Both the position numbers and the translations under genes were made by a program. From Rhizobium sp. 16-449-1b (GTDB lineage: Bacteria > Pseudomonadota > Alphaproteobacteria > Rhizobiales > Rhizobiaceae), in contig NZ_JAGHMH010000021.1 of assembly GCF_017741935.1 (NCBI RefSeq), positions 186,001-250,000 on the forward strand: DNA of 64,000 nt, read 5' to 3'. The notes beneath the pieces are model-generated. The model was given only the letters and a program-made list of their open reading frames with translations. It had not been told where the DNA came from and searched no databases. Below, piece by piece: positions 53,800 through 62,285 of this stretch; positions within the stretch are counted from its first letter, which is position 1; each line of letters starts with the position of its first letter.

Positions 53800-53826
53800 C
53801 GGCCGGAGGTCTCCCCCGGCCGCCGG
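53800..53826 (-). terminator. Rho-independent terminator-like hairpin between binding-protein and SIS genes
   Basis: Perfect 9-base stem GGCGGCCGG/CCGGCCGCC, 9-base loop, followed on the minus strand by TCATTTTGTTTG. It lies in the 62-base gap, so transcription beyond the binding-protein gene into the SIS gene may be partly stopped. Confidence 0.6.
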
Positions 53827-53836
53827 CGCACTCAAA

Positions 53837-54730
53837 TCAATCGTCGAGTTTCATGTAGTCGGCGAAACGCGCCGCATCGTTGATCGTGACCTTGTCGAGC
53901 TTGTTTTCGCCTAGGCCCCATTTGTCGAAAATCTTGGCGTAGCTGCCATCGTCGATCATCGACTGCATCGTCGCGGCGAGGGCGTCGCGCAGTTCCGGGC
54001 TCTCCTTGGAGACGAGCATGGCCTGGTAACCGACCGCATACTGGGCGCCGGTCACAAGCTCCAGCTTCTTCGCACCTTCAGGCTGATGCTGGAGGCTGTA
54101 GGCGGCAACGCCGGTCGTATCCATGGAAACGTCGACGCGGCCGCTCTGCAGTGCGATCTTGATCTGGTCGTTGGACGGGAACTGCATCACCTCCAGCGGC
54201 TTGTCGCTCGGGCAAAGCGTCTTCTGCTTGTCGAGAAGCTGAAGAGGGATCGACCCCTGCACGGCGCCCGCCTTCAGGCCGCAGGTGTCCTTCATCTTGT
54301 GAACGCTCTTCGGGTTACCTTCCAGTACGATAATGCTGGTGCCTTCCAGCATATAGTTCACGACATCGACGATCTTTTCGCGTTCGGCGAAGTCGCCAAA
54401 GGCGGACATGCCCATATCGAAACGTCCAGCCTGAATGCCCGGAATGATGCTGGCGAACTGCGCGGGCATATCGGTGAACTTCACGCCCAGGCGCGTGCCC
54501 ATCTCGTCACGCAGTTCTTTCTCAAGCCCGGTGATTGTCTTGTTGTCTTCCGCGTAAAAATCGTACGGAGGCGTCTGCGGCTCGGTGCCAACCTTGATCT
54601 CGCCGGCAGCCTTGATCTTCTCAGGGAGCATGTCGTGGAGCTTCTGATCCGGACCTGCGGCGGAGGCGGTTCCGGCGACGAGCAACGACATCGCTGCGGT
54701 GGCGAGCAGGATGTTAAATGCGTTCTTCAT
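53837..54730 (-). CDS. Polar amino acid-type ABC substrate-binding protein
   Basis: A 297-residue periplasmic protein of SBP_bac_3 family with a clear signal peptide (MKNAFNILLATAAMSLLVAG, cleavage near TASA-AG). The mature part shows the family strand IKVGTEPQTPPYDFYAEDNKT and ends WGLGENKLDKVTIN. This family binds polar amino acids, opines and Amadori-type sugar-amino acids. It is encoded 69 bases after the ATPase gene. Confidence 0.88.
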   Translation of the reverse strand: MKNAFNILLATAAMSLLVAGTASAAGPDQKLHDMLPEKIKAAGEIKVGTEPQTPPYDFYAEDNKTITGLEKELRDEMGTRLGVKFTDMPAQFASIIPGIQAGRFDMGMSAFGDFAEREKIVDVVNYMLEGTSIIVLEGNPKSVHKMKDTCGLKAGAVQGSIPLQLLDKQKTLCPSDKPLEVMQFPSNDQIKIALQSGRVDVSMDTTGVAAYSLQHQPEGAKKLELVTGAQYAVGYQAMLVSKESPELRDALAATMQSMIDDGSYAKIFDKWGLGENKLDKVTINDAARFADYMKLDD

Positions 54731-54799
54731 TTGTCATTCCCCTTTTGTAAATTGCACGAGAAGGACGTGCGACCTTTTCAGATTCTCACCGCCGACTGG

Positions 54800-55585
54800 T
54801 CAGTGCATGCGCCTGAGAAATGCTCGGGTTCGTTCCTGCTGAGGACTGTCGATGACATCGCGCGCGGTCCCCTCTTCCACGACCACGCCCTGGTCCATGA
54901 AGACGACCCGGTCGGCGACGTCGCGCGCGAAGGACATCTCGTGAGTAACGACAATCATCGTCATGCCCTCGTCCGCGAGCTTGCGCATGACGCTCAGGAC
55001 CTCGCCGACCAGTTCTGGATCGAGTGCCGATGTCGGCTCATCGAACAGCATGAGCTTCGGCTCCATAGCCAGCGCGCGGGCGATGGCGACACGTTGCTGC
55101 TGGCCGCCGGATAGCTGGTAAGGATAAGCGCCTTCCCGGCCCTCCAGGTCGACCATTTTCAGCAGCTGCTTGGCTCGCGCGACCGCCTGGTCACGTGATT
55201 TTCCGCGGTTCAGAATTGGTGCCTGGCTGATGTTGGTCAGGACATCCTGATGCGCGAACAGATTGAAACGCTGGAACACCATGCCGATATCGCGGCGCTG
55301 GACTGCCAATTCCTTTCCACTCATCTCGTGGAGCTCGTCGCCGCGCTCGTGATAGCCGATCAACTGGCCGTCGACGACGATACGACCGCTGGTCATCGTC
55401 TCCAGATGATTGATGCAGCGCAGGAATGTCGACTTGCCACTGCCCGACGGACCGAGGAGACAGACGACCTCCCCCTTGCGGACGGTGAGATTGATACCCT
55501 TGAGGACATCAAGCGTCCCGAAGGACTTGTGGACGTCGGTTGCCTCAACCACGACGGAGGCAGATTGCTTTGAACGATCACTCAT
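54800..55585 (-). CDS. Polar amino acid-type ABC transporter ATP-binding protein
   Basis: A 261-residue ATPase of the GlnQ/HisP class: Walker A GPSGSGKSTFL, signature LSGGQQQRVAIARA, Walker B LMLFDEPTSALDPE, switch VVTHEMSFARDVADRV. Start overlaps the permease stop by four bases. Only one permease gene is present, so the permease probably works as a homodimer. Confidence 0.9.
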   Translation of the reverse strand: MSDRSKQSASVVVEATDVHKSFGTLDVLKGINLTVRKGEVVCLLGPSGSGKSTFLRCINHLETMTSGRIVVDGQLIGYHERGDELHEMSGKELAVQRRDIGMVFQRFNLFAHQDVLTNISQAPILNRGKSRDQAVARAKQLLKMVDLEGREGAYPYQLSGGQQQRVAIARALAMEPKLMLFDEPTSALDPELVGEVLSVMRKLADEGMTMIVVTHEMSFARDVADRVVFMDQGVVVEEGTARDVIDSPQQERTRAFLRRMH

Positions 55586-56448
55586 CCGTTTCTTCCTTCC
55601 GCGCGCATGAGACGGAGCGCAGCTTTCCAGACAGCGGGAGGCTGTTTCGCCGACCGGCCGAGGCGCTGTTCGATTGCGTATTGAATGCAGGAGGCGATCG
55701 TGGTCATCACGAGGTACCAGATGCTGGCAACGATCAGCAGTTCGATGATCAGGAAGTTTCGCGCGTAGATGTTCTGCGCCCTCGTCAAAAGGTCCTGCGC
55801 CGCGACGACGGAGACCAGCGAAGTGGTCTTCAGCATGGAGATGGTCTGGTTGCCGATCGGCGGGATGATCACGCGCAGCGCCTGCGGAAAGATGATCCGA
55901 AGCATCGCCTGCGCTGGCGTATAACCCAGAGCCTTGGCCGCTTCACCCTGGCCGCCATCAACGGCCAACAATCCACCACGAATGATTTCGGCCATGTAGG
56001 CGGCTTCGTTCAGGCTCAGAGCAAGGAGAGCGGCAACGAACGCCGTGACGATGACGTTTGTATCGATCTGGAAAATACCGATATCGATGCTGGGGATGAA
56101 GAGCTGGATGTTGAACCAGAATATGATCTGCACGAGCAACGGCGTGCCCCGGAAGAACCAGATGTAGAGGCTGGAGAAGCCAGATAGAACTGGGTTCGAG
56201 GATAGCCGCATCGTTGCGAGAATTGCGCCCGCGACGATACTGATGACCATCGAGAGCACTGTGAACAGGATCGTCAGGCGGATGCCATCAAGGATCGTCT
56301 CGTCGAAAATGTACTGCGGTATCGTCGACCAGCTGATGTGCCGGCTAGTCGCGACCATGTAGATCAGGAGTGCGACAACGGCGATCAGCACGACCGCTAT
56401 GGCGCGCTGCCCCCAATTTTTCGCCGGAACGATCTTCTTGGCGTTCAT
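55582..56448 (-). CDS. Polar amino acid-type ABC transporter permease
   Basis: A 288-residue HisM/GlnP-type permease with an N-terminal helix and about five more. The EAA loop is VDGGQGEAAKALGYTPAQAMLRIIFPQAL and the family motif FRGTPLLVQI precedes it. Start overlaps the kinase-gene stop by four bases, so the chain kinase-permease-ATPase is coupled. Confidence 0.9.
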   Translation of the reverse strand: MNAKKIVPAKNWGQRAIAVVLIAVVALLIYMVATSRHISWSTIPQYIFDETILDGIRLTILFTVLSMVISIVAGAILATMRLSSNPVLSGFSSLYIWFFRGTPLLVQIIFWFNIQLFIPSIDIGIFQIDTNVIVTAFVAALLALSLNEAAYMAEIIRGGLLAVDGGQGEAAKALGYTPAQAMLRIIFPQALRVIIPPIGNQTISMLKTTSLVSVVAAQDLLTRAQNIYARNFLIIELLIVASIWYLVMTTIASCIQYAIEQRLGRSAKQPPAVWKAALRLMRAEGRNG

Positions 56449-57395
56449 GCCATTCTCCCTGGCTGATTGGTATCAGGACGCCCGGCCCTGTGCGGCGTAG
56501 GGAGGGTCTGCGTCGCTCCCCCCTCGGAAAGAAGCCGGGCGAGCTTGATCGCCCCGACGACGGGAGGCTCACCAAGGAGCGTGACTGCCGCCCCCGGCAC
56601 ACGTCGGATCAAGGCCGCTCTAAAGGCTTCGAGCAGCCGCTCCTGTCGGCTGATAACGCCACCCGCGGTAACGACCGCGTCCGTCGGCGCTCCCCGCTTT
56701 GCAAGCTGCTCGACGAGAAACGCAAGAGCATCGCCACCCTCGGCAATGACCTCGTCCGCGATGCGCGAACCCGAGGCGGCGGCATCGAAAACCAGCGGCG
56801 CGAGCGCACCAATACGATCAGCGGAGCCGAGCCGAGACAGCGCGCGTCCGAACTCCACCGGGCTCTGCACTTGGAGTGTGTCGAGCAAAGCCTTGCCGAG
56901 ACTATCAATTGGAGATCCCGCATCGAGAGATAGGCGAACCTTCCTGGCGGCGTCGCGGACCAGACCGCTTGCACTGCCCTCATCGCCCAGGAACCATCCC
57001 CATCCGCCAGCGGACATCATTTCCCGATGGTGGTTGCGGGTGACGGCGATCGATCCTGTACCGGCGATCACCGAGATACCCGTTGGCTTAGACGCCGCCG
57101 GCAACAGGAGCTCGGAATCGTTCAGAACCAGCACCAGGCCGGAAAAGTGTTGGGAAAGAAGTGTCTGAAGACGAAGACAATCTGCATCCGCGTCGCAGCC
57201 GCGCGCGCCAACCACGACCACGTCCGGCTGACCACCCTCGACTGCGAGCACCAGCTCAGCGAGGCTCCTGGCGTCTTCCAGCTCGCCCCGCTCACGCCAT
57301 CTGGAGGTCTCCAGCACGTGTTCCGCCCTGGAGCCGTCTTGTCGTTCGACCAAGATGTGTGTCTTGGTCCCGCCCACGTCTACACCCGCAATCAT
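56445..57395 (-). CDS. BadF/BadG/BcrA/BcrD-type sugar kinase (glucosamine/N-acetylglucosamine kinase-like)
   Basis: A 316-residue ASKHA-fold kinase. The N-terminal phosphate 1 loop is IAGVDVGGTKTHILV; GISVIAGTGSIAV and GWGWFLGDEGSASGL follow, as in N-acetylglucosamine kinases. It probably phosphorylates the imported sugar at C6 for the SIS enzyme. ATG 57395 is preferred because GGAG lies 6 bases upstream; ATG 57413 is in frame but overlaps the operator. First gene of the operon. Confidence 0.82.
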   Translation of the reverse strand: MIAGVDVGGTKTHILVERQDGSRAEHVLETSRWRERGELEDARSLAELVLAVEGGQPDVVVVGARGCDADADCLRLQTLLSQHFSGLVLVLNDSELLLPAASKPTGISVIAGTGSIAVTRNHHREMMSAGGWGWFLGDEGSASGLVRDAARKVRLSLDAGSPIDSLGKALLDTLQVQSPVEFGRALSRLGSADRIGALAPLVFDAAASGSRIADEVIAEGGDALAFLVEQLAKRGAPTDAVVTAGGVISRQERLLEAFRAALIRRVPGAAVTLLGEPPVVGAIKLARLLSEGGATQTLPTPHRAGRPDTNQPGRMA

Positions 57396-57410
57396 CTGCC
57401 ACTCCAATTT

Positions 57411-57435
57411 CATTAGTTAACTTACCTAACTAATG
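57411..57435. promoter_or_regulatory. ROK-type operator before the kinase-ABC-SIS operon
   Basis: CATTAGTTA (57411-57419) and TAACTAATG (57427-57435) form a perfect 9-base inverted repeat with a 7-base spacer, 16 bases before the kinase start. TTAGTT-type arms around a short spacer are typical of XylR/ROK repressor sites. The ROK gene at the far end of the operon is the likely partner; a half site lies before that gene. Confidence 0.7.
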
Positions 57436-57613
57436 AATGGATGCAAGCATCTTTTTAGTGCGAGCTGGGTTTTGTTTATATGTTTGTGTTTCGGGGCCAG
57501 GAATGAGCGTCGGAGTTCACAGGACTTGGGTTGCTACAGGTATTCCACGAAACCCGTAGCAACCAGTCGCCCCGAAAACCGGCCTCGGCGGCGCGACCGT
57601 CGCGCAATCCCCG

Positions 57614-58513
57614 CTATTCGTCTCGGCGCGGATAGCGCACATAGGCAAAGGAAGCGGAATCTGGCGCCCAGGAGGCAACATTGATGCTGCCCTGGCCGCC
57701 ATTGAAGCGATCGATATCAACGATGCCGCTTCCATCCGGATTCATGATCCGGATTACTACGTCCTTGTCCGCGGGGTGCCCCAAGGTTCCCGAGGGAAAT
57801 GCAATATAGGAAACGAGCTTTCCATCCGGCGACAAGTGTGGGAACCAGTTGACGCGCTCGTCATGCGTTATCTGTTCCAATCCGGACCCATCCGTCCGCA
57901 TTCGAAACACCTGCGCGTGCCCAGGCAATTTGGCAGCGGCCTCAGAATTGAAGTAGATCCACTGTCCATCCGGGCTGTATTCGGGCCCATCCACAGGGCA
58001 AGCGCCGTCGGTCAGAACGACATCGGCTCCACCTGCCGCGGGAATTGTGCAGACGCGAGTGACGACCTTTCCACCCTCCATCTCCAGTCCGACATAGGCC
58101 AGCGTCTTTCCATCGGGCGAGATGCCGTGAAGATAGTAGCGAAAACCACGGCTGGGATCCTGCTCGTTGGAAACCCGCTCCGGCTTCCCACCCTCGATCG
58201 CAACGCGATACAGATGGCCGTCATTGGCGCTGATATACAGCCACTTGCCATCCGGCGAAATGACATGGTCGTTGTTGAGATCCTCGACGGGTGCGGTGTT
58301 GATCCGGATGGGACCATTGAGCCCGTCCGGAGAGATGCGAAAGAGCCTGCCGTCGCCATTATAGACAAGCCATTTCCCGTCCGGCGTCCAGTTGGGCGCT
58401 TCAATAAGCTCCCCCGTTTCGTAGATGACTTCGATCCGCTTGCCATTGCTGGATGAAACGACAAGCTGGCTGATCTGGCCGTCGTGAAGGCGGCGTGGTG
58501 ATTTGGGACGCAT
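57614..58513 (-). CDS. TolB-like beta-propeller protein, cytoplasmic
   Basis: A 299-residue protein made of about six repeated blade units with the WD40-like PD40 motif (NWTPDGKWLVY, HVISPDGKWLYI, GISPDGKTLAYV, EYSPDGQWIYF, HLSPDGKLVSYI, SWAPDSASFAYV). No signal peptide. Blades of this kind are found both in TolB and in enzymes such as oligogalacturonate lyase. Function unknown; it is last in a sugar operon, five bases after the first isomerase gene. Confidence 0.8.
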   Translation of the reverse strand: MRPKSPRRLHDGQISQLVVSSSNGKRIEVIYETGELIEAPNWTPDGKWLVYNGDGRLFRISPDGLNGPIRINTAPVEDLNNDHVISPDGKWLYISANDGHLYRVAIEGGKPERVSNEQDPSRGFRYYLHGISPDGKTLAYVGLEMEGGKVVTRVCTIPAAGGADVVLTDGACPVDGPEYSPDGQWIYFNSEAAAKLPGHAQVFRMRTDGSGLEQITHDERVNWFPHLSPDGKLVSYIAFPSGTLGHPADKDVVIRIMNPDGSGIVDIDRFNGGQGSINVASWAPDSASFAYVRYPRRDE

Positions 58514-58518
58514 GGCAG

Positions 58519-59292
58519 TTACCTTTGCTGATGAGAGGGCGCGGCGACGGCGTGTTTCATCCAGCCGTCGAGATAATTGATTGATCGAATAAGGAAATCC
58601 GGCACATCGGCCGCGTGGTCATGCTCCATGACCAGAAGATCGACGCGGGTGAAGGAAAGCGCCTGGCCGATCGCTGTCCAGTCGAGCACACCGGAACCGA
58701 TATAGGCGCCGCCCTTTTGAGCCGGATCACCATCTGGGCCTGCGACATCGCGCATATGCAGGGCGGTGATGCTTGTTCCATGACGCTGAAGAACCACCGC
58801 AGGATCGAGCCCAGCTGACGCGAGCCATCCGAGATCGCACTCCCATTCTAGCTCCGGCGCGGCAGCCAGAAGCAGCTCGATCGGTGTCTCGCCTGTGCGC
58901 ATCGGCGCCAGTTCGGCGCCGCCATTATGCCAGCCGAGACGCAGGCCTTCTGCCGACAAATCCCCGGAAAGGTCGGCAAGCTCCCTCGCCAGTTCGAGGC
59001 AGGACGGCCTGTGGGCAAGGATTTCCGCTGGGACGCCTGGCACGATCAGTCGAGCGACACCGAATTCCTCGACCAAATACCTTCGAAAAGCGCGATCCTT
59101 CAAAAGGCCGAGCGGCACGTGCGCGCTCGGCATCGTCATTCCGCGCGAACGCAGAGCCGTGCCGAATCCGGGCGTATCATAGTTTCCGCTCCAGCCTTCG
59201 ACCCTGGAAACGCCATGCCTTCCCAGAAGCTCCAGGATCGGGTCCAGGGGCTCGATGTCGCGTGCGGTGTAGAGCTGGAACGACAAACGCAT
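58519..59292 (-). CDS. Sugar phosphate isomerase/epimerase (xylose isomerase-like TIM barrel)
   Basis: A 257-residue AP_endonuc_2/IolE-type barrel: MRLSFQLYTARD, RVEGWSG, LRLGWHNGGAEL, WECDLGWLASAGLD, LHMRDV, VMEHDH. The metal ligands Glu, Asp, His and Glu can be placed on these strands. GGGAGAG lies before ATG 59292; the frame is open further up but overlaps the next gene out of family. Enzymes of this fold include inosose dehydratase and 3-keto-sugar or C-glycoside cleaving subunits. Paralogue of the gene just upstream. Confidence 0.82.
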   Translation of the reverse strand: MRLSFQLYTARDIEPLDPILELLGRHGVSRVEGWSGNYDTPGFGTALRSRGMTMPSAHVPLGLLKDRAFRRYLVEEFGVARLIVPGVPAEILAHRPSCLELARELADLSGDLSAEGLRLGWHNGGAELAPMRTGETPIELLLAAAPELEWECDLGWLASAGLDPAVVLQRHGTSITALHMRDVAGPDGDPAQKGGAYIGSGVLDWTAIGQALSFTRVDLLVMEHDHAADVPDFLIRSINYLDGWMKHAVAAPSHQQR

Positions 59293-59296
59293 CGCT

Positions 59297-60055
59297 TCAG
59301 CTCTCCCGGCGCTTGAGGAACGAAATCGACCGACGCGCGGTCTCGTACCAGTCATTGGGCTCATCGTGTTCGACCACGACGTGGTCCGCGCGGGTCTTGG
59401 CAAACAACGGCCAGAGCCTTGCCCAATCGATGATGCCATCGCCCATCGCCGCCCAGCCACCTTCGGCAACGGTCCCCACCTTCATCGTGTCCTTGACCTG
59501 GATTGCGAAGATGCGATCGGCGTGACGGATCAGCGCCTCAACGGGATCCACGCCGGCGCGTGTGATCCAGGCAAAGTCGGCTTCGAAGCCCACATCGGCG
59601 CCGGCCGCGTCGAGGAGATGGTCGATCGGATAGGAACCATCCGGCAGGGGCAGATATTCGAAATCATGGTTGTGCCAGGCGAGCCGAAGGCCCTGCCCGC
59701 TTAGCTGTTGTGCAACCTTGCCCAGGCTTTCGCCGACCGCGCGCCATCCATCGGCATCACGGGGCCGATCTTCCGGCGCGAGCCATGGCGGGATCAGAAG
59801 GTCGGAGCCGAGCGTGTGTGCGATGTCGGCGAAGCGCTGCGGGTCGGCGACAAGGCCGTCATACGGCAGATGAAAGCCGAAGCACTTCAGACCGGCGTCA
59901 TCGAGCTTGCGCCGAAACGCGGCAGGATCGGCCTCGTAGTTCGGAAGAAAGGGCTCGACACCGTCATAGCCAAGGGATGCCAACTTTTCGAGCTGAGGTT
60001 CTAACGGCGGAAAGTTGCGTGATGAATAAAGCTGAAATCCAATCTGATAAGTCAA
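59297..60055 (-). CDS. Sugar phosphate isomerase/epimerase (xylose isomerase-like TIM barrel)
   Basis: A 252-residue barrel: QIGFQLYSSRNF, GYDGVEPFLPN, LRLAWHNHDFEY, GFEADFAWITRAGVDP, FAIQVKDT, VVEHDEP. The start is TTG 60055 with GGAG 7-8 bases upstream; earlier ATGs in frame lie inside the DUF1080 gene. Four bases separate it from the neighbouring paralogue, suggesting a two-subunit or two-step function. Confidence 0.82.
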   Translation of the reverse strand: MTYQIGFQLYSSRNFPPLEPQLEKLASLGYDGVEPFLPNYEADPAAFRRKLDDAGLKCFGFHLPYDGLVADPQRFADIAHTLGSDLLIPPWLAPEDRPRDADGWRAVGESLGKVAQQLSGQGLRLAWHNHDFEYLPLPDGSYPIDHLLDAAGADVGFEADFAWITRAGVDPVEALIRHADRIFAIQVKDTMKVGTVAEGGWAAMGDGIIDWARLWPLFAKTRADHVVVEHDEPNDWYETARRSISFLKRRES

Positions 60056-60069
60056 TTTTCTCTCCTGGT

Positions 60070-60894
60070 CTAAAGTCTGCGCAGCCGGATATTTCGCCAT
60101 CTGCACGCTGCGGCCCTGCCCCAGCGCTCGTCGCCGATATTGGGATCGTTGTCATGCACCTCGAAGGCGATATGCCCTGATCGCCCGAGCAAGGCGCGCG
60201 TTCCTTCCGGATCGAAGGAGGCTGCCGGCATCTTCGAAACATCGATCTCGGCAATACGCGTTCCATTGATGACAGTCGAAATCACGGGGAGTTCGCCGCG
60301 CACTGTAATGCGAAACTCGTTCCAGTCGTCCCACTTCCAGGCACGCATGAATGTCTCGCCGGATGCAGCGTATGTCAGAAGGGATCGCTTGAGGTCGGTG
60401 ATCGGCTCGATGGTGGTCGTGGGGTCTTCGAGCTTCATTCCCGTGGCTTTGCCGGAAGCATCGCGTTCGACGTCGACCTGGAAATTGATCGCGTGGAAGC
60501 GGCCGATGCCATTTCCGTAAAAGCCGCCGATATTTCCTGATTTGCGATGATCAAGCAGGATCTGATAGCCTTGCGAGCCAATCGGCGTAGCGCGCACCAT
60601 GATACCGGTATCTGCCGGCCAGTCAGGGCGCGCTTCGAAGATCAACTCGAAGTCCTCGAATGTCTCGTCGCTGACAAGGTAGGCTCCAAGACCAGAGCCC
60701 GGCGGATCCTGCCGGCCAACGATGGCGCCGTCTTCGACCGTCCAACGCCCGGTATGGGCTGCGATGCGGCTCCTGTCCGGTTCCGGAATATCCGGCATCG
60801 GCTCTGTCGGCCATTGGGGAGCGACGGTGCGCGGAACGGCATGCCAGCCGGCCGTCGTGCGGCCATCAAAGAGCGAGATTTCTGAGTTTGTCAT
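60070..60894 (-). CDS. DUF1080 protein, 3-keto-disaccharide hydrolase-like
   Basis: A 274-residue beta-jelly-roll of the DUF1080 family: ISLFDGRTTAGW near the start, FEDFELIFEARPDWPADTGIMVRA, YQILLDHRKSGNIGGFYG, WNEFRITVRG and GHIAFEVHDN. Members cleave 3-keto-glycosides. Cytoplasmic here, since no signal peptide is seen, whereas many relatives are secreted. ATG 60894 is at the family N-terminus. Placed between an aldo/keto reductase and two isomerases. Confidence 0.8.
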   Translation of the reverse strand: MTNSEISLFDGRTTAGWHAVPRTVAPQWPTEPMPDIPEPDRSRIAAHTGRWTVEDGAIVGRQDPPGSGLGAYLVSDETFEDFELIFEARPDWPADTGIMVRATPIGSQGYQILLDHRKSGNIGGFYGNGIGRFHAINFQVDVERDASGKATGMKLEDPTTTIEPITDLKRSLLTYAASGETFMRAWKWDDWNEFRITVRGELPVISTVINGTRIAEIDVSKMPAASFDPEGTRALLGRSGHIAFEVHDNDPNIGDERWGRAAACRWRNIRLRRL

Positions 60895-60904
60895 GACGAT
60901 CCTG

Positions 60905-61723
60905 TCAGTCCCATATGGGCGCAATAGTTTCGGGGTCGATGATACGGTGACCGCGATCCAGCGCGGCGATCTCTTGCATCTCCTGCGGTTCGAGATGCAG
61001 ATCGCCGGCCGCGAGATTTTCGGCCAGATGCTGCGGACTGCGGGACGAGGGTATGACGCTCACTCCGTCTTGAAGCGCCCATGCGATGGCCACCTGTGAC
61101 GCGGTGGCGCCATGGCGTTCGGCAATGGACAGGATCGTCGGGTCGTTGCCCACCAGCCCGCCGGCCACCGGCATGTAGCCGGTCACGCCGATACCGCTTG
61201 CCGTGCAGAACGAACGAAGCGCTTTGTTTTGCAGGAATGGATGCACTTCGACCTGATTGTCGAAGATCATATCGGTTCCGAGGATTTCGATGGAGCGCTG
61301 CAGCAGAGCGATCGAGAAATTGGAAACACCGATCGCACGCGCCAGCCCCTGTTCACGCGCTGACCGCAAAGCCTCAAGATAGGCGGGCATCGCCGATGCA
61401 TCACGGTGCGGCCAGTGAACCAGGACGAGGTCCACATAGTCGGTCGCCAGCCGATCAAGGCTATCCTTGAGGCTATCGACAACACGCTCGGGCAGCAGGT
61501 TCTCGTAGGAAATCTTGGTGGTTAAATGCAATGTTGCGCGTGGCAAGCCGCTTTGCCGCACCGCTTCTCCAACATTGGTCTCGTTGCCGTAGCCTTGTGC
61601 GGTGTCGATACGGCGGTAACCCAATTCGAGCGCGGCCAGCATCGCCGGCAGCCCGATATCTCCGCTCTTGCCGAAGGTTCCGAGACCGATCTTCGGCATC
61701 CGCATTTGTGTTTCATTTCTCAT
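60905..61723 (-). CDS. Aldo/keto reductase
   Basis: A 272-residue NADPH-dependent oxidoreductase. The tetrad is visible as Asp and Tyr in DTAQGYGNE, Lys in TTKISYEN and His in LVLVHWPHRD; GVSNFSIALLQ and the C-terminal cofactor site VIPSSRSPQHLAENL follow. Substrate probably a sugar or keto-sugar from this operon. Start at ATG 61723; a second ATG seven residues in is also possible. Confidence 0.87.
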   Translation of the reverse strand: MRNETQMRMPKIGLGTFGKSGDIGLPAMLAALELGYRRIDTAQGYGNETNVGEAVRQSGLPRATLHLTTKISYENLLPERVVDSLKDSLDRLATDYVDLVLVHWPHRDASAMPAYLEALRSAREQGLARAIGVSNFSIALLQRSIEILGTDMIFDNQVEVHPFLQNKALRSFCTASGIGVTGYMPVAGGLVGNDPTILSIAERHGATASQVAIAWALQDGVSVIPSSRSPQHLAENLAAGDLHLEPQEMQEIAALDRGHRIIDPETIAPIWD

Positions 61724-61741
61724 ATGTCAGATCCCTGGCTG

Positions 61742-61769
61742 GAACGCGGGGAATTGCAGCCCCGCGTTC
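61742..61769. other. 10-base-pair hairpin between aldo/keto reductase and VOC genes
   Basis: GAACGCGGGG / CCCCGCGTTC with an 8-base loop, in the 61-base gap. No T tract; perhaps an mRNA processing or stabilising structure within the operon. Confidence 0.5.
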
Positions 61770-61784
61770 GCGTGAACTTCTGCC

Positions 61785-62261
61785 TCACGCCATTTCGGCC
61801 TGCAGTCGGCGGATAGCCTTGTACTGGATGCAGTCCTCGTTCATCTCCATGAGCTCGATGCGGTTTCCATCCGGATCCTCAAGCCACGAGCCGCGGTTGC
61901 CATCGAGGCCATGGCCGATCTGCGGTTCGTCAACGGTCACCAATGCACCATCCTTCCAAGCCACATAGCGCCCGCCATTTGCCTTCACGCGGGCGAGCAT
62001 CGGTTCGAGCTTATCGACGGTAAAGCAAAGGTGGTGAACACCGTTCGCCGTGATACCGGGCGCCCGGTCGGTTTCGGCGCCGGGGAAGATTTCCAGGAAG
62101 GCATTGTCGGTAATGCGGATGTAGATCAGGAACAGGCTGCCATCGTCGTGATGCAGGCGAAGCATCTCTGGCAGTTCGAGAACCTTGTTGTAGAAGTTCA
62201 TGGATGCATCCACGTCCTTCACCTTGATGGCGATATGACCGAGACCGGTGATGTGTTTCAT
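61785..62261 (-). CDS. VOC family (glyoxalase/dioxygenase-fold) protein
   Basis: A 158-residue protein with two paired beta-alpha-beta-beta-beta units: GLGHIAIKVKDVDASMNFYNKVL and GVHHLCFTVDKLEPMLARV. Possible metal ligands are His (GHIAI), Glu (AFLEIF), His (HHLCF) and Glu (RIELME). Glyoxalase, epimerase and dioxygenase activities all occur in this fold. Paralogous in fold to the next gene; both lie between the binding protein and reductase genes of a sugar operon. Confidence 0.8.
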   Translation of the reverse strand: MKHITGLGHIAIKVKDVDASMNFYNKVLELPEMLRLHHDDGSLFLIYIRITDNAFLEIFPGAETDRAPGITANGVHHLCFTVDKLEPMLARVKANGGRYVAWKDGALVTVDEPQIGHGLDGNRGSWLEDPDGNRIELMEMNEDCIQYKAIRRLQAEMA

Positions 62262-62285
62262 GGCATTTGCCCTTCGGATGGTGTT

